Shown here one piece after another: positions 23,760 through 34,544 of a DNA stretch of 64,000 nucleotides (positions are counted from its first letter, which is position 1; each line of letters opens with the position of its first letter). The notes beneath the pieces were generated by a model. That model had not been told where the DNA came from. It searched no databases and saw only the letters and a list, made by a program, of their open reading frames with translations. The position numbers and the translations under genes were made by a program. Source of the stretch: Dietzia sp032248695 (lineage in GTDB: Bacteria > Actinomycetota > Actinomycetes > Mycobacteriales > Mycobacteriaceae); the NCBI RefSeq assembly GCF_032248695.1, contig NZ_JAVHXC010000005.1, positions 1 through 64,000 on the forward strand, in the 5' to 3' direction.

Positions 23760-24266
23760 GTGAGTGAGAACCGTCGATGCTGCCGCCCGGGATGTCCCAA
23801 CCGTGCGGTCGCCACGCTCACCTACGTCTACGCGGACTCCACCGCGGTCATCGGGCCGCTGCCCGCCGTGCAAGAGCCGCACGCCTGGGACCTCTGTGCC
23901 GTGCACGCTCTGCGCATCACCGCCCCCCGTGGATGGGATCTGGTCCGTCACCCGGATCTCGACACCTCGGCGGAGGACTCCGATCTCACCGCGCTGCTCG
24001 ACGCCGTCACCGGTGGCCCGGTCGGCGGGCGTCGGACGGGCGCGGTCCTTGTCGACGCGGAGCGTCTGCGCCGACTCGGTGTGGCCGATCCCGGACCCGC
24101 CCTGGACCGCGCGCTGGCCGATGCCGACCCGCTCCCGACGCCCGGCCCGGTGGCCGGCTCCGGCCGCCCCCACCTGCGGGTGGTCCCCGCCGTGCCCGCC
24201 ACGCCCGAGGACGAGGCGGACCGGCACGCGGACGGCGTCGACGGCACGGGTCCGCGACTCCGCTGA
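23760..24266 (+). CDS. DUF3499 family protein
   Basis: A 168-residue conserved actinobacterial protein without known function (Rv3258c-like). It opens with a cysteine pair CCRPGCPNRAVATLTYVYAD, then WDLCAVHALRITAPRGWDLV; the two Cys groups plus the CAVH histidine look like a small zinc-ribbon. The C-terminus is variable and polar. The GTG at 23760 follows TACGCT (23746-23751) by eight bases, so it is probably leaderless. It precedes the mannose-activation genes. Confidence 0.8.
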   Translation: MSENRRCCRPGCPNRAVATLTYVYADSTAVIGPLPAVQEPHAWDLCAVHALRITAPRGWDLVRHPDLDTSAEDSDLTALLDAVTGGPVGGRRTGAVLVDAERLRRLGVADPGPALDRALADADPLPTPGPVAGSGRPHLRVVPAVPATPEDEADRHADGVDGTGPRLR

Positions 24267-24307
24267 CCCGGCGCCCGCAGGTCGGTCCGCCGTGTGACCG
24301 CCGCGGG

Positions 24308-24313
24308 TAGTGT
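24308..24313 (+). promoter_or_regulatory. Candidate manB -10 element
   Basis: TAGTGT fits TANNNT and places the transcript start near 24320. This lies downstream of the in-frame GTG at 24310, so that GTG cannot be used from this promoter, which supports the GTG at 24361. Confidence 0.45.
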
Positions 24314-24360
24314 CTCGTGAAGACCCCGACCGACCCCGTCTCACACCCCTGGAGCAGCAC

Positions 24361-25737
24361 GTGGCACGCAGCGCCGAGTCCGTCCGAGCAGTCATCAAGG
24401 CCTACGACGTCCGAGGCGTCGTCGGCGAGCAGATCGACGAGGGCTTCGTCAACGAGGTCGGTGCGTCGTTCGCTCGTCTGATGCGTTCCGAGGGCGCGGA
24501 GACGGTCGTGATCGGCCACGACATGCGGGACTCGTCACCGGGTCTGTCCGCGGCCTTCGCGGACGGGGTGACCGCCCAGGGGCTTGACGTGGTGATGATC
24601 GGTCTGGCCTCCACCGACCAGCTCTACTTCGCCTCGGGCCTGCTCGAGTGCCCCGGCGCCATGTTCACCGCCAGCCACAACCCCGCCGCGTACAACGGCA
24701 TCAAGCTGTGCCGCGCGGGGGCCAAGCCGGTGGGGCAGGAGTCCGGGCTCCGGACGATCGCCGACGAGATCGTCGACGGTGTCCCCGCGTACGACGGTGA
24801 CGCCGGCCGGGTCACGGAGCGCGACGTGCTCGAGGGGTACGGCGACTACCTGCGCGGGCTGGTCGACCTGTCCGGCATCCGTCCCCTCAAGGTCGCGGTG
24901 GACGCGGGCAACGGCATGGGCGGCCACACCGTCCCCGCGGTCCTGGGCGGCCTGCCCCTGGAGATCGTGCCGCTGTACTTCGAGCTCGACGGGAACTTCC
25001 CCAACCACGAGGCCAATCCCCTCGAGCCGGCCAACCTCGTCGACCTCCAGGCCCTGGTGCGCGAGAGCGGGGCCGACATCGGGCTGGCCTTCGACGGTGA
25101 CGCGGACCGCTGCTTCGTCGTGGACGAGCGCGGCGAGCCGGTCGCACCGTCCGCCATCACCGCCCTCGTGGCCGCGCGCGAGCTGGCCAAGGAGCCCGGT
25201 TCGTCGATCATCTACAACCTCATCACGTCGCGGGCCGTGCCCGAACTCGTCGAGGAGAAGGGTGGCGTCGCCGTCCGCACCCGCGTGGGCCACAGCTTCA
25301 TCAAGGCGCAGATGGCCGACACCGGTGCCGTCTTCGGCGGCGAGCACTCGGCGCACTACTACTTCCGGGACTTCTGGGGCGCCGACTCGGGGATGCTGGC
25401 CGCAATGCACGTGCTGGCCGCCCTCGGCGGGCAGGGAGGGACGCTCTCCGAGCTCATGGCCGAGTACACCCGGTACGCCGCCTCTGGCGAGATCAACTCC
25501 ACCCTCGACTCGGCCGAGGCGCAGACCGAGCGGATGGAAGCGGTCGTCGAGGCGTTCGCCGACCGCGCGGTCTCGGTCGACCGTCTGGACGGCGTCACCG
25601 TGGACCTCGGCGCCGGCTCGTGGTTCAACCTGCGCGCCTCCAATACCGAGCCGCTGCTCCGCCTCAACGCCGAGGCGCCGACCAAGGACGGCGTCGACGC
25701 GGTGGTCGACGAGGTCCTCGCGATCGTCCGTGCCTGA
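24361..25737 (+). CDS. manB: Phosphomannomutase/phosphoglucomutase
   Basis: Interconverts mannose 6-phosphate and mannose 1-phosphate. The 458-residue alpha-D-phosphohexomutase shows the catalytic serine loop FTASHNPAAYNGIKL, the metal site AFDGDADRCFVVDE, the sugar loop GGEHSAHYYF and the phosphate-binding RASNTEPLLRLNAEA. The GTG at 24361 has ggagcagcac just upstream; the GTG at 24310 would lie before the likely transcript start. It overlaps the next gene by eight bases. Upstream of GDP-mannose synthesis, with manA 1.1 kb downstream. Confidence 0.95.
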   Translation: MARSAESVRAVIKAYDVRGVVGEQIDEGFVNEVGASFARLMRSEGAETVVIGHDMRDSSPGLSAAFADGVTAQGLDVVMIGLASTDQLYFASGLLECPGAMFTASHNPAAYNGIKLCRAGAKPVGQESGLRTIADEIVDGVPAYDGDAGRVTERDVLEGYGDYLRGLVDLSGIRPLKVAVDAGNGMGGHTVPAVLGGLPLEIVPLYFELDGNFPNHEANPLEPANLVDLQALVRESGADIGLAFDGDADRCFVVDERGEPVAPSAITALVAARELAKEPGSSIIYNLITSRAVPELVEEKGGVAVRTRVGHSFIKAQMADTGAVFGGEHSAHYYFRDFWGADSGMLAAMHVLAALGGQGGTLSELMAEYTRYAASGEINSTLDSAEAQTERMEAVVEAFADRAVSVDRLDGVTVDLGAGSWFNLRASNTEPLLRLNAEAPTKDGVDAVVDEVLAIVRA

Positions 25738-26824
25738 CCTGAGCAGCGACACCGGCGCCGGCCGGGTCGACCTCGACGACCCGGACGCACTGCGCGCCGC
25801 CGACGCGACGGGCGCGCTGCTCCACGCGTCGATGGCCGGTGCGCAGCTACGTGCCGTGGCCACCGCCGTCGAGGGCGGCGCGCTCGACGGACTCGTCGGC
25901 TTCCGCCCCCGGGCGATCGTCTGGGTGTCGGGGCGGTCCGACCGTGCGCGACAGGCGGCCGGTGTCGTGGTCGCGCTCGCCGAGGCCGTCGGCGGTCCCG
26001 CGGTCCCGCCACTCGTCCTCGCCCGCACCCTGCCCGCCTGGGTCGGGGCCCTCGACGCGGTCCTCGTCTCCGGGGACGACGCCGGCGACCCGCAGCTCGC
26101 ACTGGCGATCGAGGCCGCCGCCGGTCGGGGCGCCGCGGTGGTCGTGGACGTCCCCCGTGAGGGGCCCGTCGCCGAGGCCGGTCGCGGGCGGGCCGCGTGG
26201 ATCGAACCGTTGCCGTACCTCCCGCCGCACCGTGGCGTGCTGCGTCACCTCGCGGCCGGGATGGCCGTCCTCAGCGCCCTCGGCGCGCGGGGGCTCGACG
26301 TGGGCGGGGCCGCCGACGCGGTGGACGTGGAACTCGAGGGGATCGGCCCCGAGCTGGCGACCCCGGTCAACCCCGCCAAGCTGCTCGCCACCTCGGTCGC
26401 GGGTCGCGACCCCCTGGTGTGGATCCACGCCGACGCGGTGTCCGCGGCCTGCTGTGACCGGGCGGTCGCCGCGTTCGGCGACGCGGGCCGGATCACCGCG
26501 TCCTTCTCGGTCGGCGACGCGGTCCGCGCCGACGCCGAACGCGCCCAGGGACGGCCCCCGGTCGACCCGCTGGCGGACCTCTTCCACGACGAGGAACTGG
26601 ATGGGCCGCGTCAGGACCACCGGACGCGATACCTCGGTATGGTGATGAACGCGGACGAGGACATCGTCCGGCTGGCCGCGGGCCCGCTCGCGGATGTCGA
26701 GTGGATCACCGACCGTGGTCGGGACACGGCCGGCGACGCCCCGGCCCCGTTGAGCGGAAAGGTGGCCGCGCACATGGCCCGCACGGAACTGTCCGCCGCC
26801 TACCTCCTCGTCGGAGGTCTGTAG
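25730..26824 (+). CDS. SIS-type phosphosugar-isomerase-like protein (TobH family)
   Basis: A 364-residue protein with a weakly conserved double sugar-isomerase fold, in the position of Rv3256c and of TobH-annotated proteins. Recognisable parts are the phosphosugar-binding-like strand IVWVSGRSDRARQAAGVVVALAE, LDAVLVSGDDAGDP and the second-lobe LATSVAGRDPLVWIHAD. The GTG at 25730 overlaps the end of manB by eight bases, so the two are translationally coupled, and manA starts four bases after it. The location between mutase and isomerase implies a role in mannose phosphate metabolism, possibly as an isomerase partner, but no activity can be read from the sequence. Confidence 0.75.
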   Translation: MPDLSSDTGAGRVDLDDPDALRAADATGALLHASMAGAQLRAVATAVEGGALDGLVGFRPRAIVWVSGRSDRARQAAGVVVALAEAVGGPAVPPLVLARTLPAWVGALDAVLVSGDDAGDPQLALAIEAAAGRGAAVVVDVPREGPVAEAGRGRAAWIEPLPYLPPHRGVLRHLAAGMAVLSALGARGLDVGGAADAVDVELEGIGPELATPVNPAKLLATSVAGRDPLVWIHADAVSAACCDRAVAAFGDAGRITASFSVGDAVRADAERAQGRPPVDPLADLFHDEELDGPRQDHRTRYLGMVMNADEDIVRLAAGPLADVEWITDRGRDTAGDAPAPLSGKVAAHMARTELSAAYLLVGGL

Positions 26825-26828
26825 GGCC

Positions 26829-28046
26829 GTGGTCGCATTGGAACCGGTGGTCCAGGCCTACGCCTGGGGTTCACGGACGGCGCTCCCCGAGCTCTGCGGG
26901 ACGCGGTCGCCGGCGCCCCACCCCGTGGCCGAGCACTGGTTCGGGGCCCACGACTCGGGCTCCTCGCTGTGCGCCGACGGCCGGGCCCTCGACGCCCGCA
27001 TCGCCGCGGACCCCGCGCGGGAGCTGGGGGAGCGCGTCGTGGCCGAGTACGGCGGGGGGCTGCCGTTCCTCGTCAAGCTGCTCTCCGCCGAGCAGGCGCT
27101 GTCCCTGCAGGCCCACCCGTCGCCGGAGAAGGCGCAGGAGGGATATGCCGCCGAGAACGCGCGGGGCATCGCCGTCGACGCCGCCGACCGCAACTATCGC
27201 GACGTCAACCACAAGCCCGAGATCCTCGTCGCGCTGACCGAGTTCCACGCCCTGGTCGGATTCCGGCCGGTCGCCCAGACCATCGCCCTGCTCGACGCGT
27301 TCGACGTCGTCGCGCTGAGGCCGTACCGCGACATGCTCGCCGGGCAGCCCGACGCCGAGGGCCTCCGAGCGGTCTTCACCACCTTCGTCACGATGCCGCA
27401 CATCGCGCTGACCGACGTCGTGGCCGACCTCGTCGCGCAGGCCGTGGCGTATCTGACCGAGCACGGGGTCGACGGGCACTGGGCGCCCGTCGCGACGACC
27501 GTCGCCGAACTCGCCGAGCGGTACCCGACGGACCCCGGGGTCCTCGGCGCGCTGCTCCTCAACCGCGTGATCCTGCAGCCGGGCCAGGCCGTCTACCTGG
27601 GGCCCGGTCAGCTGCACGCCTACCTGCGCGGGGTCGGCGTGGAGGTCATGGCCAACTCCGACAACGTCCTGCGCGGTGGCCTGACGCCCAAGCACGTCGA
27701 CGTGCCCGAGTTGATGCGGGTGCTGGAGTTCGCCCCGCTGGCCGACCCCACGGTCGGGGCGGTCCCCGCCGGACGCGATATCCCCGACGAGGTCGACTAC
27801 CCCACCCCCGAGCCCGACTTCGCCCTGTCCCGCATCGACCTCGCCCCGGACCGGGCCGTCACCTGGCATCCCGCCGGGCCCGAGGTGCTGCTGTGCACCG
27901 AGGGCGAGGCGCTCGTCGACGAGGACGGCGCCGCGGAGACACTCCGGCCCGGACGGGCCGTGTGGGTGCCGGCGTCGGCGTCCCGGGTCTGCCTGCACAG
28001 CGTCGACGGGGCCACCGTGTTCCGCACGCGCGTCGGCGACCCGTGA
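26829..28046 (+). CDS. manA: Mannose-6-phosphate isomerase, class I
   Basis: Zinc enzyme converting fructose 6-phosphate to mannose 6-phosphate. The 405-residue cupin-fold protein has the metal ligands in SLQAHPSPEKAQEGY, the signature VNHKPEILVALTEF, and LGPGQLHAYLRGVGVEVMANSDNVLRGGLTPKHVDVPEL with the catalytic arginine region. The GTG start is four bases after the TobH stop. It closes the manB-TobH-manA operon. Confidence 0.95.
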   Translation: MVALEPVVQAYAWGSRTALPELCGTRSPAPHPVAEHWFGAHDSGSSLCADGRALDARIAADPARELGERVVAEYGGGLPFLVKLLSAEQALSLQAHPSPEKAQEGYAAENARGIAVDAADRNYRDVNHKPEILVALTEFHALVGFRPVAQTIALLDAFDVVALRPYRDMLAGQPDAEGLRAVFTTFVTMPHIALTDVVADLVAQAVAYLTEHGVDGHWAPVATTVAELAERYPTDPGVLGALLLNRVILQPGQAVYLGPGQLHAYLRGVGVEVMANSDNVLRGGLTPKHVDVPELMRVLEFAPLADPTVGAVPAGRDIPDEVDYPTPEPDFALSRIDLAPDRAVTWHPAGPEVLLCTEGEALVDEDGAAETLRPGRAVWVPASASRVCLHSVDGATVFRTRVGDP

Positions 28047-28126
28047 CGGGACCGACGCAGCGGTAGGTCCTGCCGCTAGTGTGGGGCGAGGTCTTTCGAG
28101 AGTCGATGAGGAGCTGGTTGAAGCAC

Positions 28127-29593
<1,467 letters not shown>

Positions 29594-29619
29594 TCGCCCA
29601 CCCGGGGAGGGGACGGCCG

Positions 29620-30258
29620 GTGAACGCGCGGCTGGTGGTCGTCGAGGGCCTCGACGGCGCGGGCAAGAACACGCTGACGACGGCCCTCGAGGCCGAACTC
29701 GACGCCCGCGGGCTCTCGGTCGGCCGACTGGCCTTCCCGCGCTACGGCACCCTGCACGCCGACCTGGCCGCCGACGCCCTACACGGCGGCCAGGCCGGCG
29801 CGGCGGACTCGCCCCACGCGATGGCGCTGCTGTTCGCGCTGGACCGTCACGCGGCCCGTGCGGAGCTCGAGCGGCTCGCGCGCGATCACGACGTCGTCCT
29901 GCTGGACCGGTTCGTGGCCTCCAACGCCGCGTACACCGCCGCCCGGCTCGGAGCGGAGCGCGAGACCGAGGTCGTCGAGTGGATCGGCGCACTCGAGTTC
30001 GACAGGCTCGGCCTGCCGCTGCCGCACCTGCAGCTGCTGCTCGACACCCCGGTCGGGGTGGCCGCCGAGCGGGCCGGGTCCCGGGAGGCCGCCGACCCGG
30101 GACGCGCCCGCGACCGTTACGAGCGCGACGCGGCCCTGCAGGCGGCCACGGGGGACGTCTACCGACGCCTCGCCGCCTCCGCGTGGCGTTCGCCGTGGCG
30201 CGTTCTCGACGGGGACCCCGCGGTCCCGGAACTGGCCGACCTCGTCGCCGACCGGTGA
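29620..30258 (+). CDS. tmk: dTMP kinase
   Basis: Phosphorylates dTMP to dTDP for DNA synthesis. The 212-residue product has the P-loop VVEGLDGAGKNTLTTAL, the DR(Y/F) motif LLDRFVASNAAYTAARLG, and the C-terminal EVVEWIGALEF region. The GTG at 29620 follows gggagg with good spacing, 26 bases after sahH. Mycobacteria have the same sahH-tmk-mtrA order. Confidence 0.94.
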   Translation: MNARLVVVEGLDGAGKNTLTTALEAELDARGLSVGRLAFPRYGTLHADLAADALHGGQAGAADSPHAMALLFALDRHAARAELERLARDHDVVLLDRFVASNAAYTAARLGAERETEVVEWIGALEFDRLGLPLPHLQLLLDTPVGVAAERAGSREAADPGRARDRYERDAALQAATGDVYRRLAASAWRSPWRVLDGDPAVPELADLVADR

Positions 30259-30408
30259 CGGTTCGACCCCCCACCCCCCGCCGCGCCGTACCCCGATGAG
30301 TCGGAGCCGCCGGGTAAGGTCGGGAGCGGCAGGAACACGACCCGCGGTGCGTGCCGACGGTGGTGCGCCTGACGAAGCCGACCCGACACGCCGACACAAG
30401 TGGTGACA

Positions 30409-31089
30409 ATGACCCCCAAGATCCTCGTCGTCGACGACGACGCCGCACTGGCAGAGATGCTCACCATCGTCCTGCGGGGCGAGGGGTTCGAGACCGAGAT
30501 CGTCGGCGACGGTGTACAGGCCATCGAGACCTTCCGGTCCGTCCAGCCCGACCTGGTGCTGCTCGACCTCATGTTGCCGGGCAAGAGCGGGATCGACGTC
30601 TGCCGCGAGATCCGCGCCGAGTCCCGGGTGCCGATCGTCATGCTCACCGCCAAGACCGACACCGTCGACGTGGTGCTGGGTCTGGAGTCCGGCGCGGACG
30701 ACTACATCATGAAGCCGTTCAAGCCCAAGGAGCTCGTCGCCCGCATCCGCGCGCGCCTGCGCCGGGGCGAGGACGAGCCGAGCGAGGTGCTGCACATCGG
30801 CGACGTCACCATCGACGTGCCCGCGCACACGGTCACCCGCGACGGCACGCCCATCCCGCTCACGCCGCTCGAGTTCGACCTGCTGGTCGAACTGGCTCGC
30901 AAGCCCCGCCAGGTGTTCACGCGCGAGGTCCTGCTCGAACAGGTGTGGGGTTACCGGCACTCGGCCGACACCCGGCTCGTCAACGTCCACGTCCAGCGCC
31001 TGCGAGCGAAGATCGAGAAGGACCCGGAGAACCCCGAGGTCGTCCTCACCGTCCGCGGCGTCGGCTACAAGGCGGGCCCGGTCTCGTGA
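30409..31089 (+). CDS. mtrA: Response regulator MtrA
   Basis: OmpR-type response regulator that controls cell-wall, septation and replication-linked genes in mycolata. The 226-residue protein has a receiver with acidic pocket VVDDDAALAE and phospho-acceptor Asp53 in LVLLDLMLPGKSG, the KPF lysine in YIMKPFKPKELVARI, and a winged-helix output domain (EVLLEQVWGYRHSADTRLVNVHVQRLRAKI). The ATG at 30409 was preferred to GTG codons nine and six bases earlier. It overlaps mtrB by four bases. A TAAGGT at about 30314 may serve as its -10. Confidence 0.96.
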   Translation: MTPKILVVDDDAALAEMLTIVLRGEGFETEIVGDGVQAIETFRSVQPDLVLLDLMLPGKSGIDVCREIRAESRVPIVMLTAKTDTVDVVLGLESGADDYIMKPFKPKELVARIRARLRRGEDEPSEVLHIGDVTIDVPAHTVTRDGTPIPLTPLEFDLLVELARKPRQVFTREVLLEQVWGYRHSADTRLVNVHVQRLRAKIEKDPENPEVVLTVRGVGYKAGPVS

Positions 31090-32813
31090 CCACCGCTCGT
31101 CCCGACGGCGCGGTGGCGTCCACCGGGGACGAGCGCGACACCCGGGACGCCGGCGACGCGACCCCGACCCTCCGCGAGCGGCTGTCGTCCCTGGACCCCG
31201 CCGCCCTGGGCCTGCGGATCGCGCGCCTGTGGCGACGCTCCCTGCAGCTGCGGGTCGTCACCTCCACCCTCGCGCTGTCGATGGGCGTGATCCTGACCAT
31301 CGCGTTCATGCTGCAGAGCCAGATGGCCGCCCAGCTCCTGTCGACCAAGCTCGACGCCGCCATGGAGCAGGCCGGCCGGCTCCGCCTCACCGTCGAGGCG
31401 CAGATCGCCGCGACCGACGAGGGCACCAGCGAGCAGTCCCGGCTCGACCAGGCACGCAGCGCCATCAGCGACCGCGGGATCGCCTCCGGCGGCGACTCCG
31501 TGCACGCCGGCACGTTCGACCCGATCCTCGTCGTGCCCGACCAGACCGGCCGCGGCCAGGTGGTCAGCCCCGCCCAGGCGGAGGTGCCGCCCGAACTGCA
31601 GTCCCTCGTCCAGCGGGGGCGCATCGCCTACCAGTACGTCACCGTCGACTTCCGTGGCGAGCAGGCCAAGGCCCTCATGCTCGGCACGCCCACCGACTCG
31701 TCCATCCCCGGCCTCGAGCTGTACCTCGTGTACCCGCTCACCGCCGAGGAACAGACCCTCGGGATCATGCGGGGGATCGTCGCCACCGCCGGCCTGGCGA
31801 TCATCGTGCTGTCCGCGGCGATCGCGTGGATCGTCGCCCGGCAGGTGGTGCTCCCCGTCCGGCAGGCGGCCTCGATCGCCCAGCGATTCGCCAACGGCCA
31901 CCTCAAGGAACGGATGGTCATCCGCGGTGAGGACGACGTCGCCCGCCTCGCCATGGCGTTCAACGACATGGCACAGAGCCTGTCCGACCAGATCACCCAG
32001 CTCGAGGAGTTCGGCGACCTGCAGAAGCGGTTCACCTCCGACGTCTCCCACGAGCTGCGCACCCCGCTGACCACCGTGCGGATGGCCGCCGACATCATCT
32101 CCGACTCCGCCGAGGACCTCGACGCGCCCACCAAACGCGCCGTCGAACTGCTCGAGTCCGAACTCGACCGGTTCGAGAGCCTGCTCACCGACCTGCTCGA
32201 GGTCTCCCGCCACGACGCCGGCATGGCCGAGCTGTCGACGGCCGAGCTGGACGTGCGCAACGCCGTCCGCGACGCGGTCGGCACCGTCGCCCACATCGCC
32301 GAGGCCGCCGGCGTCGAGGTCGAGGTCGACATGCCCGACGAGCCGGTGATGGCCGAGGTCGACTCCCGCCGGGTCGAGCGCATCCTGCGCAACCTCGTCG
32401 CCAACGCGCTCGACCACTGCGAGTCCAAGCCCGTGCGCGTCACCCTCCGCGGCTCCGACGCGGCCCTCGCCGTATCGGTGCGCGACCACGGCGTCGGCCT
32501 CAAACCGGGGGAGGAGACCCGAGTGTTCAACCGCTTCTGGCGCGCCGACCCCTCACGGGTGCGTCGCTCCGGGGGCACCGGACTCGGCCTGGCGATCGCC
32601 CTCGAGGACGCCAAGCTCCACGGCGGCCGCCTGGACTGCTGGGGCAGTCCCGGCGAGGGATCCTGCTTCCGCCTCACCATCCCGCGCCGCCGCGGCGGCA
32701 CCCTCACCTCGAGCCCGCTGCCGCTGACGCCCGAGGACGAGGCCCGCCTGGTGAGCACCGGCTCGCCGACCCCGCTGGAGCGGGTCCCCGGAGCGGGGGA
32801 GGACGCGACATGA
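31086..32813 (+). CDS. mtrB: Sensor histidine kinase MtrB
   Basis: Membrane kinase that phosphorylates MtrA. The 575-residue protein has two membrane helices (near residues 55-76, TSTLALSMGVILTIAFML, and about 232-254, TAGLAIIVLSAAIAWIVA) enclosing an extracytoplasmic domain, a HAMP linker, the H-box FTSDVSHELRTPLTTVRMAA, the N-box RILRNLVANALDH, and the G-box SGGTGLGLAIALED. GTG at 31086 overlaps the mtrA stop (GTGA) and its own end overlaps lpqB (ATGA), so all three are coupled. Confidence 0.96.
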   Translation: MTTARPDGAVASTGDERDTRDAGDATPTLRERLSSLDPAALGLRIARLWRRSLQLRVVTSTLALSMGVILTIAFMLQSQMAAQLLSTKLDAAMEQAGRLRLTVEAQIAATDEGTSEQSRLDQARSAISDRGIASGGDSVHAGTFDPILVVPDQTGRGQVVSPAQAEVPPELQSLVQRGRIAYQYVTVDFRGEQAKALMLGTPTDSSIPGLELYLVYPLTAEEQTLGIMRGIVATAGLAIIVLSAAIAWIVARQVVLPVRQAASIAQRFANGHLKERMVIRGEDDVARLAMAFNDMAQSLSDQITQLEEFGDLQKRFTSDVSHELRTPLTTVRMAADIISDSAEDLDAPTKRAVELLESELDRFESLLTDLLEVSRHDAGMAELSTAELDVRNAVRDAVGTVAHIAEAAGVEVEVDMPDEPVMAEVDSRRVERILRNLVANALDHCESKPVRVTLRGSDAALAVSVRDHGVGLKPGEETRVFNRFWRADPSRVRRSGGTGLGLAIALEDAKLHGGRLDCWGSPGEGSCFRLTIPRRRGGTLTSSPLPLTPEDEARLVSTGSPTPLERVPGAGEDAT

Positions 32814-34540
32814 GCCGGCTCATGGCGGTCGCCGTGGCACTGGCCTGCGCCACCGGGCTGGCCGCCACCGGCTGCGCGACGCTGCCCTCGTCGTCGTCGC
32901 CCCAGGTCATCGACACCTTCGCGCCGGAAGGCGACGAGCTCACGGTCCCCACCCCCGTGCCCGACCAGGAACCGGACCTCCTGGTCCGGGACTTCCTCAA
33001 GGCGGCGGCCATCGCCGACCAGCGGCACGCCGCCGCCCGACAGTTCCTCACCCCCGCGGCCGCCGAGACCTGGGACGACCTCGCGGAGACCATCATCGTC
33101 CTGCGCGCCGACCTCAGCGCCGAGGGCGGCCGCTCCGCTGACCGCGCCGAGTACACGCTGCGCGCCGAGAAGGTCGGCTCGCTCGACCCCGGCGGCATCT
33201 TCCGCGAGGAGGTCGGGCAACTCGAGGTCACCATCGGCCTCACCCGCACCGACGGGCAGTGGCGGATCGACGAACTGCCCCCCGGCGTGGTGATCGAGAA
33301 GGCCGAGTTCTTCTCCACCTACGCCCAGCGCGACCTGTTCTTCCTCTCCGGCTCCGGTGACGCGCTCGTCCCCGACCCCCGGTGGACGGCCGCCGACCGC
33401 ACCGACCTCGAGTACTCCCTCGTCAACCTCCTCGCCACGGGCTCCCGCCCCGGTCTCACCGACTCCGTCCTGTCCCGGGTCCCCGCCTCCGTCTCGGTGC
33501 GGCCGGACGAGGACGACGGCGCCGACACCCCCGGCACCACGATCGACTTCACCGGCCTGCCCGTGCTCAGCAGCCAGGCCACCACCCAGTTCGCCGCCCA
33601 GGTCGTGTGGACCCTCGCCCGCGCGGACGTGCCCGGCCCCTACCGGCTCGAACGAGACGGCGCGCCGCTCGACGAGCGCTACGCGGACGGCTGGACCACC
33701 GAGGACGTCCGCGACTTCGACCCCTACCCGCCCGTCGAACCCATGCGCTACGCGCTCACCGCGGCCGACGGACTCGTCCGACTCGAACCCGGCGGCGCCC
33801 GCCCGGCCGGCGGACCGTGGTCGGAGGTCCGCGGGGGCAGCAGCGCCGCGGTGTCCTACAACGGCAGAGCCCTCGCGATGGTGGTCACCGACGAGGAGGC
33901 GGGCGCCAACCGGGTCCTCATGGGCGCCCTCGACGGCGACCCCGTCGAGATCCTCACCGCCGGCAGCCTCGCCGGGCCGACCTTCCACCCTGTCGACGGC
34001 CGGGCCTGGGTGATGGTCGACGACACGCGCCTCGTCCGCATCGGGATGGGGCGCGGCCGTCCCGATGTCCAGGAGATGGACGCCGGCCCGATCCGGTCCC
34101 TCGGCGGCCGGGTCACCGGCCTGCGCATCGACCAGTCCGGCGTCCAGATGGCCGTGGTCGCCGACGGCAAGGTGTTCATCGGCTCCCTCTCCGCCGAGAC
34201 CGGGCAACCGCTCGCGGGCACCTTCCGCCAGGTCGGCCGCGCGCTCGGGGAGACCGCCACCTCCGTCGCCTGGCGGGACCGCTCCACCATCGTCGTCGGC
34301 CGCGACACCACCGAGGCGCCCGTCGCCACCGTCTCCGTGGACGGGGCCATCGCGGAACCCCTGTCGCAGCGCAACATCTCCGGACCGGTCACCGCCGTCG
34401 CGGCGGCCGGACGCGACATCTACGTCGTGGACCGCCGTTCCCTCCTGCGCCTCGACACCGGTGCCCAGACCGGCGACAGGTACTGGCGGGAGATCGCCGG
34501 CCTGGCCGCGATCCGCGCCGACCCGGTGGTCGCGGGCTGA
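32810..34540 (+). CDS. lpqB: Lipoprotein LpqB
   Basis: Cell-surface lipoprotein that modulates MtrB signalling. The 576-residue precursor has a type II signal peptide ending in a lipobox with Cys22 (ALACATGLAATGC), followed by a GerMN-type domain (DELTVPTPVPDQEPDLLVRDFLKAA) and a C-terminal beta-propeller-like domain (AVSYNGRALAMVVTDEEAGA, ILTAGSLAGPTFHPVDGRA). It is coupled to mtrB by an ATGA overlap. Family and order match mycobacteria. Confidence 0.94.
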   Translation: MSRLMAVAVALACATGLAATGCATLPSSSSPQVIDTFAPEGDELTVPTPVPDQEPDLLVRDFLKAAAIADQRHAAARQFLTPAAAETWDDLAETIIVLRADLSAEGGRSADRAEYTLRAEKVGSLDPGGIFREEVGQLEVTIGLTRTDGQWRIDELPPGVVIEKAEFFSTYAQRDLFFLSGSGDALVPDPRWTAADRTDLEYSLVNLLATGSRPGLTDSVLSRVPASVSVRPDEDDGADTPGTTIDFTGLPVLSSQATTQFAAQVVWTLARADVPGPYRLERDGAPLDERYADGWTTEDVRDFDPYPPVEPMRYALTAADGLVRLEPGGARPAGGPWSEVRGGSSAAVSYNGRALAMVVTDEEAGANRVLMGALDGDPVEILTAGSLAGPTFHPVDGRAWVMVDDTRLVRIGMGRGRPDVQEMDAGPIRSLGGRVTGLRIDQSGVQMAVVADGKVFIGSLSAETGQPLAGTFRQVGRALGETATSVAWRDRSTIVVGRDTTEAPVATVSVDGAIAEPLSQRNISGPVTAVAAAGRDIYVVDRRSLLRLDTGAQTGDRYWREIAGLAAIRADPVVAG

Positions 34541-34544
34541 CCAC

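Noticed and set aside
28047..28126. S-adenosylhomocysteine riboswitch before sahH
   Set aside because: The likely leader is only about 38 bases, and no conserved SAH-aptamer core was seen.
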